Of a stretch of DNA of 64,000 nucleotides, positions 11,477 to 24,000 are shown piece by piece (positions within the stretch are counted from its first letter, which is position 1; every line of letters starts with the position of its first letter). The stretch covers positions 1-64,000 of the forward strand of contig JASANG010003372.1 of assembly GCA_030248215.1 (NCBI GenBank). The letters are read 5' to 3'. A model generated the notes under the pieces. That model had not been told where the DNA came from. It did not search any database and was given only the letters and a program-made list of their open reading frames with translations. This DNA comes from Enoplolaimus lenunculus. Its lineage: Eukaryota > Nematoda > Enoplea > Enoplida > Thoracostomopsidae. The position numbers and the translations under genes are program-made.

Positions 11477-12410
11477 AAACGTTGCAAGATGGCAAATGCT
11501 GTTTTGTTATAGAGCTGCTAGACGTGAAGTAATAAGCCCATTAACAAAGGCCGGGACTCTGTATAAAGCAACCGCACTCAACTCGAAGTCAGGTTTTGTA
11601 CTCTTTACCCTTACAGGTTTCTAAAGTCAAATTTGGACATAAGCTTCGCGTTAGGCTTAGGTTCACGCTGAGGCTCAAGACTTGGGCCTTGGTGTATGGT
11701 TAGGCTTTTATGTTTAGGCTAAGCTTAAAATTAAGCTTGCGGGTGGTGGAGTGTGCAAGAGTCTCGAGTCTTAAAATATTAGGGTACAAAACAAGGATTT
11801 TTTAGAGAAATATATATACGTTACATGTTGAAACCACTCTCTGTGCGAGTGATGTTGCATAATAATAGTAAAATAGACTGTACCTAAATGTTTATTCGTT
11901 CTAGTATCAAAAAAATATAGATAGCATATCGAATATGAAAGATGCATGTGAAATAAGAAAGACCAACCTGGGTAGTAATGAAACGACGTATGGCACAATT
12001 TCGGGCGATGGAAAAGGGGGCCATAGCCAGAGGTGTTGGCCGCCTTTAGAACCCTCATCGAAAAGTTTCATTTTAGTTTATAAAAGCCATCTAAAATCCA
12101 TAGTATACCAGTTCTGTAAATTTTGGTCAACGATACCATGTTGAGATTACCACGAACCTGGCTAAAGCACCAATACTTGTAATGGCTGTTTCTGAAAGTT
12201 TCAGTTTACTCGAATATATGTAGCATAGTACCGCTGCAGGCAGAATTGGTGGCTTCTCCAAATTTCAGGGGTGAGGCCCGGAACACAGTGGCTGATCCAA
12301 GATTTCTTCGCTAATTATGCGAGGATTGCCCAGACCACCCGCTCCCAAAAATAGCAGTTTCAGCAAACGCCAATAAATATTAGATCCAGTGTGGAACCCG
12401 CAATCATTAA

Positions 12411-12673
12411 CCCTTTCTCACATGAATATTTTCTATTTCCCCTGAGACCTACTTTTATGCTAGGATTCGAACTCCAGTGACTGGAGTGGGAGGCGTATAC
12501 CATCACCACTCAGCTGTAGGAGCTTGACGCTCGAGCCCGAGGGGGCTCTCACGTCTTGTGGTGATTTAGTACTATGTATGCGTGTTGCAATTGTTAAACA
12601 CGGTGCGATATATACTATTTAACGTAAATAGACTGCGCTGAGTTGCTTACAGGCAACTCAATGTGAGAAGGGG
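12411..12673. mobile_element. TTAA-flanked MITE, piggyBac-like (family I)
   Basis: TTAA precedes CCCTTTCTCACATG and TTAA follows CAATGTGAGAAGGGG. Terminal inverted repeats starting CCC with TTAA duplications are the known signature of piggyBac-type elements. A tRNA-derived head lies inside on the minus strand (B-box AGTTCGAATCC at about 12,466-12,476, A-box GCTGAGTGGTGATGG near 12,501-12,515). A truncated copy sits at 44,740-44,867. Confidence 0.75.
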
Positions 12674-13106
12674 TTAAATAAATTAACCGTCAAGAAAAAC
12701 TCGCGACCGACGCGACCGAGACGCCAGACGCATTTTGAACCTACGCGGAGTTGGAATTAACTGCTCAGGGTGGGCGACCGTAAACACAGGGACAATCGCT
12801 GTCCTCGCCTGGATATCAGGAAACCAAACAGAGCAAAAGATAAAACTGGAACCCTTGAAACCAGACATTAGTTGCTATATCAATGTGAGGACCCACCCAA
12901 GACCGTATTTATTGTAAAAAGATTAACCAAAAGACGTTTATGCCCTGAAGATTGTAATTACAGATCTGTAAAACGTATAAAAAATTGTAAAAAAACTAAA
13001 AAAATAATATTAAATTGTGGAAAAGTACTCAGATACCCATTGCACCAGCCCGTGTTAATGGCATACTCAACAAACATACGCTTGAGCGTAACAGAAACCT
13101 AAACCT

Positions 13107-13306
13107 CATTGCAAAGAATGCTGAGTTAAATTGACTCTCTTCGAAACAGGCTCTACGAGACTACACAAACTGAGTCAAATTCGAGTGCGCCAGAGTCAAA
13201 TTTGACTCTCTCACTGAGTCGCATGTTTGAATCTGGCAGAGTCGAATTTGACTCAATTTGTGTAGTCTCGTAGAGTCTATTTGTTGACTCACCATTATTT
13301 GCACTG
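13107..13306. mobile_element. Near-perfect palindromic element, GAGTCAAATTTGACTC family (P)
   Basis: Nested inverted repeats: ATTGCAAAGAATG opposite CATTATTTGCA, then TGACTC, CTACGAGACTACACAAACTG opposite TGTGTAGTCTCGTAGAG, and GAGTCAAATTTGACTC at the core. The second copy is at 61,353-61,559, flanked by TA. Confidence 0.75.
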
Positions 13307-13444
13307 TAAGCATCAGCCTAATTCACCCAATCTATAAGTTACCCAAATTATCATGCCTAAAACAAAGCAAAAATATAGTCTAACAGCTATGCCTACTCTT
13401 TTACAGTCCCACCAAAAAATGGGAGGGCCTTAAAAGTAACATGA

Positions 13445-13518
13445 GCCTCCGTTAATGAGCAACTCCTTACAATTAACATAAGCCTCCGTTAATGAGCAAC
13501 TCCCTACAATTAACATCC
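13445..13518. repeat. Two-unit tandem repeat, 37 bp
   Basis: GCCTCCGTTAATGAGCAACT recurs 37 bp later with one C/T difference downstream (CTCCTTAC versus CTCCCTAC). Confidence 0.8.
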
Positions 13519-13864
13519 GCCCGTTCCACCAAATATTATGTGCTGTAAACAGTCAAAGGCAAATTAAAAAGGCACAAAAAACAAATTGCAATTATTTCCG
13601 TATATTATGCCATTGCAGTAATAACAGTAACCAAATAACCCACCATATGCTTAAATGTGTGCAGCACCTATGACCAGTTAGTGATATGTCTTGTAAACTT
13701 TTGAACAAAACAATAATAGACTTTCAACTTGAACACAAGTTTCGTTCAAAACTACACTGTTTCGTTGAGAAAACAGATTGTGAGCTTCAAATAAAAAATG
13801 CTTATATATTTTTTAAAATTAAAGAGCCGAAACCAAAATTTTTTTACCGATACCGATGTCGATT

Positions 13865-13870
13865 TTTATT
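13865..13870 (-). promoter_or_regulatory. Probable poly(A) signal of the first aminopeptidase gene
   Basis: AATAAA on the minus strand, about 28 nt after the stop codon at 13,898-13,900. This is the only canonical signal close to the end of the gene. Confidence 0.5.
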
Positions 13871-13897
13871 TTGAACTCTACAGCGTTTGGTCACAGT

Positions 13898-14104
13898 TTA
13901 CTGGACAAAGTTTGACGTTTTAAACCCAGATAGAGGTTTGTGACTCGCAATTCGGCCACTCGTCCCGACAACACTTGTCAGCCAGTTTGTAACTTTGCCG
14001 GCGATATTATTCTTCCACCGAATATTCGATGCAATTGATTCTTGAGCTTCAATAAATTTACGTCGGTTGTGCGGCAACTCTTGCGTTGCGATAAATTGTT
14101 TAAC
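13898..14104 (-). CDS. Last exon (20) of the first aminopeptidase
   Basis: Acceptor ccttaag-type (tttaag) before GTTAAACAA, phase 0 from exon 19, stop TAA at 13,898-13,900. It encodes the terminal helix ([15 protein letters not shown]) matching the paralogue's last exon (VINWLTSV), followed by a tail of about 20 residues that the paralogue lacks. Confidence 0.9.
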   Translation of the reverse strand, partial: VKQFIATQELPHNRRKFIEAQESIASNIRWKNNIAGKVTNWLTSVVGTSGRIASHKPLSGFKTSNFVQ

Positions 14105-17100
14105 CTTAAAAATTGTAGATATTATTCTGTTAAACCATGATGCAAATTGTTAACGGATAGGTAAAAGTAACACGAACGGAAACCAAATATTTAAGTGTAT
14201 ATAGTACCCAAATTTCTAAAAAATAAGAATAAATTTTGATTAAGAAATGTAGATTACCCATATTGAAAACAGAGGTAATTTTAAGTGATTTTCTACTCAT
14301 TATACTTTAAGCATAAAAAATTGCAGTTCCATTTATTTTGACAAATGTTTACGGAAACGGAAACAAATATAATGGTTTCAGCTTAATTTTAGCATCAATC
14401 AACAGTTGACAATATAGGTCTTGTAACTTTTGTACCAGCTTTATAATGAACATTGGAGTGACTGCTTGGTACACGTCAAAAGCATTTTCTATACTCAGAA
14501 ACATTAACGGTTATTATTTTTAGATAGGAAAATACTAAATAATATATAGACAATGAAAAGTTTCACTTACATCATTCAACTGCCATTCTTTGTTAAATCC
14601 TGCAACGATGTCGCTCATTCGGCCACCAATTTCACCAATCCTAAAATGTTAAAAATATAATTATTCCACAAAGTCAAAAATTGATTATAAAATAACAGTC
14701 GCACAGTGTCGTACGAAACATTGACTTTAGAACATTTTAGAACTTAAAGTAATATACCACAAGTTGATGTTTTATGCTTTGTAATATTTGTCTAATACAC
14801 AAATAGTAACTGTGCATATATATTTTCATAATCTTCAAGGCCCAATATTCGTTTCGTTAGAAATACCGGAAGTTCAGTTATTTTTATGTTTAAAATTATT
14901 TCTAAAGCACATATCAATCGTGCAATTCTTTATTAGAAATAAAAATGACGAAATGTATCCAAAAATATGGCCCATGTTGCTTTTTGGGCCCTTCCGTTTT
15001 CTGATGGGACCGCAAAAGAGTAGCCTAGATTTTAGACCATATGTTTTGCTTAAGCTTAGGCTAGGTTTTCGAATGTGCTTAATCTACAGATACGGTGATA
15101 AAAGTAATATTTGTGTAAATTTTTAAAAAATTTTGTTTAATCTTTTTTAATTTCAGAAAATTTTCCGAATATGTGAACGTATTTGTATGGGCAAAAATAA
15201 CCCATCTTTGAAGCTTTTCACTTTAATATCCGTTTTTCGTTTCCGTTATTATTACTATCCATTTGCACCCTGCTCTCAACCAATGTTCTTACTTTTCACT
15301 TATATTGGCCCAATTTTCTTTCATAAAATTCCACGTCACAAAACGGCCGATGTCGTTGCCGCGAAGGCCTTCAACAATATCAGAGACATCCCACGGCCGA
15401 ACTAAGCTAGGATCCATTGCGAATTGAAGGAACCTGTAAACATATATCAAAAAGATTTCCCACAAATAACAATAACAGCGTTGCAACTAAGCGTAAGCCT
15501 AAGTTTAACCTAAGCATAAGCCTAAAAATAAGCTTGCTTTGTAAATATAGTGTCGTGCCGCGATTAAAATAATCTTATACACTGGCGGTGCATAAAAGGA
15601 CGTCGCGTCACCAAGGCTTTGTCTCCCCAACATGGATCAAAACGACATTTCGTATCAATATTTATTACTAAAATGCGTCTGATTTCTTGCTCGGTTCGTT
15701 CCGGACCCGTACGGCAAAGGGGACAAGGGCGCTTTCCTGAAAAAATTTTACCTCCCTCTGACAAGTTCCAGACCAACTTGTGAGCTTGTTATTTAAACCC
15801 CATGCCCCTGTTAAACGTACTATGGTCCTCTTAGCAGGTCGAACTGGCTACAAAACTTACGTTTCGCAAGCTTTTTACACGATTACATACCGCGAGCGTC
15901 CTTCTGGGTAGAACATTTTTTGGATCTGCCAATGAACTTACGAGTTTAACAGCCACGACACCCGTGTACACCCAAGCGACTGTAGCAGTGTTTTTCGAGT
16001 TGCCTGTGCTTCATCAATTGATAAATATTGTTCCCACGCGAAAAGCCATTCACGCACTCCGCCTTCACGTAACACCGTACAAACGACGGTCTTCAAATGG
16101 GCCGGTGATATGCTATAAAAGTAAATCTACGACCAATTCGTCGCCCAACTATCATTCTCCTCAGTCTAAAGCGTGAAAGCGTAAACCTAAACGTAATCTT
16201 AAACCTAAAGCCTACGCATAATGATGGGTGACTGACTGCTGACAGACGATATTTCGGATAACAAGTTGTCGCGCAATGAATTGTTGAGATAAAAATAGAA
16301 TCAGATGGCATTGGAAGATGTAAGATAAAGAACATTTTATTAGTGAGTTTCAACCCTTGAACAAATTATATGCCGAAATTTAAGGTCTTATACACCTTGT
16401 CCTCGGAGTTTTCAAATTTGATTTTGGCATAGCTTGAGTTTACGAACAAGCTTACGTTTTGGCTTGGCCTCGGTTTTGGCGTAGGTGTAACTTTTAGGCT
16501 TAGGCTTAAGATAAAGCTTGTGTGGGGAAGCATACCAAAAGTCAACATTGTTAAATATCGATTGCAAAACATGGCTATAATTCATAGGGCCAATGTTACT
16601 TTAAGGGGCGTAACAGTAGATTAAGCGTATTCCTAAGCCTAAGCCTAAGCCTAAGCGTTGCAAAAATGTGTTCCTAAGCCTAAGCCTAAGCCTCAGCCTA
16701 AGCCTAAGCAAAAAATGTAATCTAGAATCTAAACCTACTCTTTTATGGACCCACCAGAAACGTGGAATCCCCTGAAAGTAACATGGGCCATTCATATTAA
16801 GAGTAGACATTGTACTGATGAATATTGTCAACTTTTGCAGTATCCATGAAATATTACTAAACAATATTTTTAGTTTTGCACCGTTCACAATAAATTTTTG
16901 AGTGATTAGAATCAAATAATTAATTTGCATTGCAAAATTTTCAGGACGAGAAGGTTGGTAGAAAATCCTTTCATTCCCTCGGCGCTCGGATCCGCCGTTG
17001 GTGTAAAGCTTACTTTTCGAAAGACGATTGCATCATGGACTGTCGGAATTGCCGTTTTGCTGTATTTATACATGACGGTATAAAATACTCGCACGAATAT

Positions 17101-18010
17101 CCTATGATATTTTTACGTAATGCCCTTAAACAACATACAAACATTACAAATGTTTCAAGTGAGGCGGCTGTAGTTCACAGTATCAACAGTTAAAGTATCG
17201 TGCTAAAATATCTGTTGTAAACGCTGTTAGCAACATATGCTAACTTGAACCTGATCCTAGCTGGTTTATGAATTTATACCCTAAAATCTCTACGAGAGCA
17301 TTTCAAATTGAAAACTCTCAGCTCCGAGTCAACGGTCCGTTCGTCTTGGTCGGTCCTCAGTCAGAAATACCTCGAAATAAATAGATCCCAACTTGAAGAT
17401 AACGTATAGAAACAGCATACGGTAACTTCGGCTAACCTCAACCTATGAGCCGAATTCTCATCTGAGCATACCTCCTATCACCAGTTAGCAATAGATTTTC
17501 AAACAAGGGAACTGTGACATGTACTGAACTGAATTGTTTATATAGAACCAGGTTGGTTCAAGCGACAAATACCTTGGATTTCGAGCCCCCCATCGTTGAG
17601 TGCTTCATAAGTTAGACCCTTGTAAACATAGGAGCGGACCGTTTTTCCGCGGAACTGCAATAGAGTAAGTTTACGCTTTAGACTAATTTTTGTTTTAGGC
17701 CTACGCTTTAGGTGGCTTAGGTATACGCCTATTCTTACGCTTACGTTTATGCTTAATCTTAGGAAATTGCTCATACTACTGTTACGGCCCTATTCCATAC
17801 ATTGGCCAAAAGCTACAAGGCTTATTATGATAGTTTGTTGACAAATGCCAAATATATCTGAGAATACGGCATGTCTTAGTTTGAATTTATAACGTGATCT
17901 TAATGAATCTATTAGAATATACCTTTCATGATAACTGTCAGTCTTGGAATCATTCCATCCCAGTTTAGCAAGGGTTGGTTCGAGCAAATCATTCATGTAT
18001 TCCTAAAAAC

Positions 18011-18059
<49 letters not shown>

Positions 18060-21000
18060 CCGTGACAGCATCCTGTAGCTTGTCGGTACCCAGGATGATC
18101 AGCGTCCACCCCTTCCAGATAAAGTTGAACTCTTCCTATAAATGTGTTAAGATCGCTTGCAAATGTTGTAAAATCCTCGCACGTCCGTCGTAAATTTACT
18201 TGCATTCCTTGCAAGTTGAGCTAGCTGTCAGATTGACAATATAGGGGATACTAAGATAATCGCAAATTTAATAAATTAATTAAGCATGTATCAGTAACAA
18301 AATTGTTTTTAGGCGACTTTTGAAAGCAAAACTAAAGAGCATAAACCAAGCAACTTAAGCAACATTTCACATTTAAAAAAACAGTACAATATTTGGATAA
18401 AAATAACGACCCATGTTAGCTATAAAGGCCTGCCTATTTAAGCGTTAAGCCTAAACCTGAGAATTTACCTAAACCTAAACATAACTCAACCTTAAACGTA
18501 AGCCAAAATCTAAATCTTAAAGCTTAAACCTGACAGTCGCTAAGTTATCAGGTCTTACTGGCTTCCAATGCGCATGCATTCATAAAATTAACATGATCTA
18601 TTATGACGAATTACCAAAAATAACTCATACGAACGATCATCGTGAAGCATATTGTTTAACTGATAAAAGTTTTCTAATGCAACAAACCACGGCAAGTATG
18701 ACGTTTCTTGTTGCAGGTAACGGGTGGCGTTCAACGCTATTCTTGGATCCAGAAGTCCTGCTCTGAAATTCGACAGCATACAAAAACGACTAAAATATTT
18801 TGTTCTTAAACATTAAATTGACCAATCACAAGCGATGTTTACAATAAAGGTTAGGTGTCCGTGTCTTTGACAGTTATAAATATATACGGTTTAGGAGTCA
18901 GTTTCCTAAATGGCCCTCCTGTCGCGATGCCCCCAAATGGATCCTATAGGTAAAGGAAGCCGGGGGGGCTCAGCCATCCACAGAAAAGTTTCAATCTAGT
19001 TTTCAAGCCTTCAGAAATCTTTGCGCGGCACTCATGAAAGGTTGTAATACCTCAATGCGCCTTTAGCTGGCAATTTTGTATCACGCATAGACCCGTAGGC
19101 CTACTCTGCGCTTACATTGTCAAATGTGTACAGCATCTATGGTGTATATTCGGCGGCCAGTGATGACGTGTCATTTTTTGGTTCTAATTCACAACTTACT
19201 TTGAAAATTCAAAACTATCGTCCAGTATTTGAGCGCGGCTTTCAGGTGGAAATAACTGAAACAAATAACTTTGCATATCCTTTCTGTAGACTATAAATTT
19301 GTACTCTTCACATTTATATACCTGTTTGCAAGACACAATCAATACGCGTCGCTTGTTTTTGAATAATCTCTTGTGTTCCTGGTCGATAATTTACAAAGGG
19401 TCTTGGCCCCTATTCTCAAATGTGTAGTACCTAACACAAATGGGTGTGGCAGATCTGGTGACTTTTGAATCAGTGAATTCAGAGGCTCAAAATTCGGCAC
19501 ATTTTTTGATCTAATTTGTTCTACACTGGCACCAACTTTGAGTTCAACAACTGCAATAGTTAGTGAGTTTGAAAACCTATTACTAACTGATGATTGTTGC
19601 TATACACATTTCAGAATATGGACCCGTATCTCGAGAGCTCAAATACCCTGGCAGCGGCCCTGCTCTTTTTTGTGTAGATTATGAGATGAGAAGGTATGGC
19701 AGTTTGCGTTCATGAAACGTCGCATTACTAAGTGATGATAGTTGTAATTACACTAAGCTGAAAGAATACGGCTACCGGTCTCAAGCATATATTACCGTAT
19801 GATCTCGTCGTAACTGTGACGTCAGTAAATGCCAGTTGTGTTCATCGTAGTTGACCCGGTAGAATCCGTTGTAGTTTACGTTTCCGAGCAACCATTCGTC
19901 GGGATTGAGATACAATGGAAGTTGAACTGAAGTTGAACATTTAAATGTTTAGAATTTTTTTAATTTTTTTTTACTCAAGTTCAAATTAATATGAACTGAT
20001 AGTTTAGAAATGGCAACAGGGATGTGTTCGGGGGAATATCGATATTGGCCTGAGGCAAGCGTTAGAGAATTTTTATAAGCAAAATTTCATTTTGATGCTT
20101 TCAAATTTTAAAATATTTTCGCGAGCGCACATAGCGAGCTAGAGGCAGCTTTCGAACCAGAAATAGTTTGATGCAAATTCCACCATATCATGCGTACGTG
20201 CCTTTGAGGGGGGACGCATGATATTGTGAAATTTGCATAATTACAAATCTGCCCGTGGTAATTATAAGGGAACGGGAAGGCTGAGAAACTGGAGACCTAG
20301 GGACTGAGATGCTCCGACTTTCGAGTGGGACTTTACCCGCGAGTCGCGGGTACACCAGCGGCTACAGGTTTCTACCACGCAGAAAAATTCACTGCTTTTA
20401 CCCAATCCAAAGTTTTCAGTTTTACGGTTCAAAACATACGCTATTGTCTGGTTTACTTTTGGTTTATTACCTGTTCGTTGTCTCTAAGTTCGGTGTGAAA
20501 ATATGTTGTTTCTATAAAATTGATTGAAACTATACAACGCAAATCTTCATTAAAGTGCAAATCAACTACGATCTATAAATAATGGTTAAATTTTAGACGC
20601 GGGTATTAAAAGGTGGGTCGCGATTTTGAGCATTTTTGCGTAGGTGTACCATCGGGTAAAAAATTCTTATTTGATGCGCGGGTTCGGTAAAAAATCATTG
20701 CCCACATTCAGCTCTGTTCGGCTTAGACTTAGGCACAGGATTAGGTACGATTAGGTTTAGTGGGTAGACCGTTATCATTAGCAGTAGACATTAAAGCCTA
20801 TTGGAACTGCTGGTTGAAAAACGTAAGAATACCAAACCTTCCGCTAAATTAAAGCTTATTTGAAGATTAGACTATGACCGGATCACGTATATCACAGTGT
20901 CTTAAAACGCGTTAAAAGGTGCAAGACTACTATCTAAAAGCTTAAACTAACTCGATTTACAATTAAGCTAAACTACCAGTGTTAAACTAACTTTCTAGAT

Positions 21001-24000
21001 TAATTAAGCTAACAAGCAGCTTACTCTTGAACTCATTTGAAATATGACTTATTTTTAGTTTAATCTAAACTTCATGAGTGCTAAACACTGCGAAGATTCT
21101 GAACAGTACTTATACCTTAAACCAAAAACGAATTTAGATTATAAACTCGCACTGAAGTTAAAATTAGATTAGTAACTTAAACTTAAAATTCTAGTTTAGT
21201 TAGACCGTAAAAAGACATATGAGGTTTACTTAAACTCACATTCAAGTTTAAATAGGTTGTAATATAAATTTAAGTTTTTAGAGCGTGTGAATTTGATACC
21301 TGTTTCATTTTGAGTAATCCATTTCATAGCCGCGTTACGCCATATTCCAGTTTTCTGTCCACTGGAAACGTATTTGAACGGTATGATCCATTGTTGTCTA
21401 AAATATGGAACCAAAACATTAACGAAACTTTGGCTGAACCCTTTATGACATGTATCTACAATCGAGTACATAAAAACTCACCAATTTCAAACGGATACAC
21501 AATATGTATTGAACATATTAAGGCATATGGCAAAACATGCATACTTGAGGGATTCACGTACCCTATGCGATAGCTCTTACGTGGCCCAGTGGCTGTTGCG
21601 AGATACTTATAATCGGTTGTCCCGGTTTCGATTCTGCGTTGTGGAATGTCATAAGTAACTGTGTCTAATTATAGAAGTACATGCGGTTCATGAAAAAATT
21701 TTATTTTAAAATTTTTTAAAACGAAAAATTTAATTTTAAAATTGTTTAAAAAATTTAATTTCAATATTTTTTAAAAGAAAATAATTAATTTAAATTTTTT
21801 TTGAAAAGAAAAATTTATTTTCAAATTTTTTAAAAAGAAAAATTTAATTTTAAAAATTTTTCAAACAATAAAGTTGAAAACAACATACTTCGATTGCTTG
21901 CGAGCTTCTGGGTCGGTGACAAATTTATTCTGACTCAACGATACAGTTCTCCCAGTGTAGTCTCGTTCAACTTGGACAAAAGGATAACCCGGCTGCTTGA
22001 TCCAAACGTCCATAACTGTGCCGACCGAATAGCCTTTCATTTGTGATTTGGCGTGCGGGCTTCGTTGAACTGCCTTAAATGTTGATTACGGTTCATGCTT
22101 CACAATCAATGAAAACGTCCGTAACCGGCTCAAGCGTCTTAGACGCATCCAAGGAAGGGAGCCGAAAAACTTGACGAGCGGCACTCGAGAATTTCCCATG
22201 ACTTACAAGCAGGACTAAAACTTTTCTAAATAGCAAAATGCATCCGGGGGAAAAGGCGGCTGGACTGAGCCCCCTTGGCCAGCTTTACCGGTCTGCAAGT
22301 TTTCACAGTAGCGCAAGTTTTATATAACGATTTCGAATTAAAATTTTAAATTACGAACTAATTTTGGAACAGAAAGGTTAAGCAATTCCAGTAAAGTTTT
22401 GTTCCAAAAATATTTTGCTTTATAGGAGTTATATTAAATATTTATCTGATGTATTTTGCTTAGAAATTTGAAGTCTGGTTCGTTCGTGGCCTAATATATT
22501 TTTACTAAAAGTTTTCACTCGCGAACCAGAGACTTTCAGCGAAAAAATATAGCGCTACCGTTGAACTGAAAACAGCTTCAATAAGTTAAGTCGCGTTCAC
22601 AAAATTTCTTATGGGATCATTTTCTGTGTTTTCCCTATACATTTGGTGAAATTAAAACTTTATTTTGTAGCAGTATATGTATGGTGTCTATACCTTGTCA
22701 AACGCTGCCCATAGATCACTCGATACTGCATTGCTGTAAGCATGTGTTTTCAAATATATCTGTAAATTAAGAAAAAAACAGCTTAAACCAAATGCGGATC
22801 CAGAAAGTTTCAAAAAGTAGGCCCTCGATTTATTTTTTAAGAATATTTTATGTCAAATTCTTATTCATGCTGTTTGTACAAGTGAATACATAATGGCATG
22901 GACGTTTCTGTACAAGAACTTCAAGAAATTGATAGCTCGAGCTCTATGAACCGGCCACAAGCCCACATTGGTTGTCTTAAAATTACGTCAATTTTGCGTT
23001 TAATATATTTTTAACAAAAACTATCACCAAACGGACGTTTCTGTACAAGAACTTTAAGAAACTGATAGCTCGAGCTCTATGAGCCAGCCGCAAATCCATC
23101 ATTGGTTGTCTTAAAATTACGTCAATTTTGCGTTTAATATATTTTTAACAAAAACTATCACCAAACGGACGTTTCTGTACAAGAACTTTAAGAAACTGAT
23201 AGCTCGAGCTCTATGAGCCAGCCGCAAATCCATCATTGGTTGTCTTAAAATTACGTCAATTTTGCGTTTAATATATTTTTAACAAAAACTATCACCAAAC
23301 GGACGTTTCTGTACAAGAACTTTAAGAAACTGATAGCTCGAGCTCTATGAGCCAGCCGCAAATCCATCATTGGTTGTCTTAAAATTACGTCAATTTTGCG
23401 TTTAATATATTTTTAACAAAAACTATCACCAAACGGACGTTTCTGTACAAGAACTTTAAGAAACTGATAGCTCGAGCTCTATGAGCCAGCCGCAAATCCA
23501 TCATTGGTTGTCTTAAAATTACGTCAATTTTGCGTTTAATATATTTTTAACAAAAACTATCACCAAACGGACGTTTCTGTACAAGAACTTTAAGAAACTG
23601 ATAGCTCGAGCTCTATGAGCCAGCCGCAAATCCATCATTGGTTGTCTTAAAATTACGTCAATTTTGCGTTTAATATATTTTTAACAAAAACTATCACCAA
23701 ACGGACGTTTCTGTACAAGAACTTTAAGAAACTGATAGCTCGAGCTCTATGAGCCAGCCGCAAATCCATCATTGGTTGTCTTAAAATTACGTCAATTTTG
23801 CGTTTAATATATTTTTAACAAAAACTATCACCAAACGGACGTTTCTGTACAAGAACTTTAAGAAATTGATAGCTCGAGCTCTATGAGCCAGCCGCAAATC
23901 CATCATTGGTTGTCTTAAAATTACGTCAATTTTGCGTTTAATATATTTTTAACAAAAACTATCACCAAACGGACGTTTCTGTACAAGAACTTTAAGAAAC

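Larger units (their letters stand above)
16113..17922 (-). other. Interval where exon 16 of the first aminopeptidase is expected
   Basis: The paralogue has a 111-nt exon at this position (56,691-56,801, QLRMLIIDAAC). No clear match was found here by eye. The frame of exon 15 stays open past its donor for about 40 codons to 17,790, including KLRHAVFSD, only weakly like the expected exon, and it ends at a stop inside a MITE terminus. Exon 16 would be a multiple of three, so its loss keeps the frame. Two TTAGGC MITEs and other repeat debris fill the rest. Confidence 0.5.
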
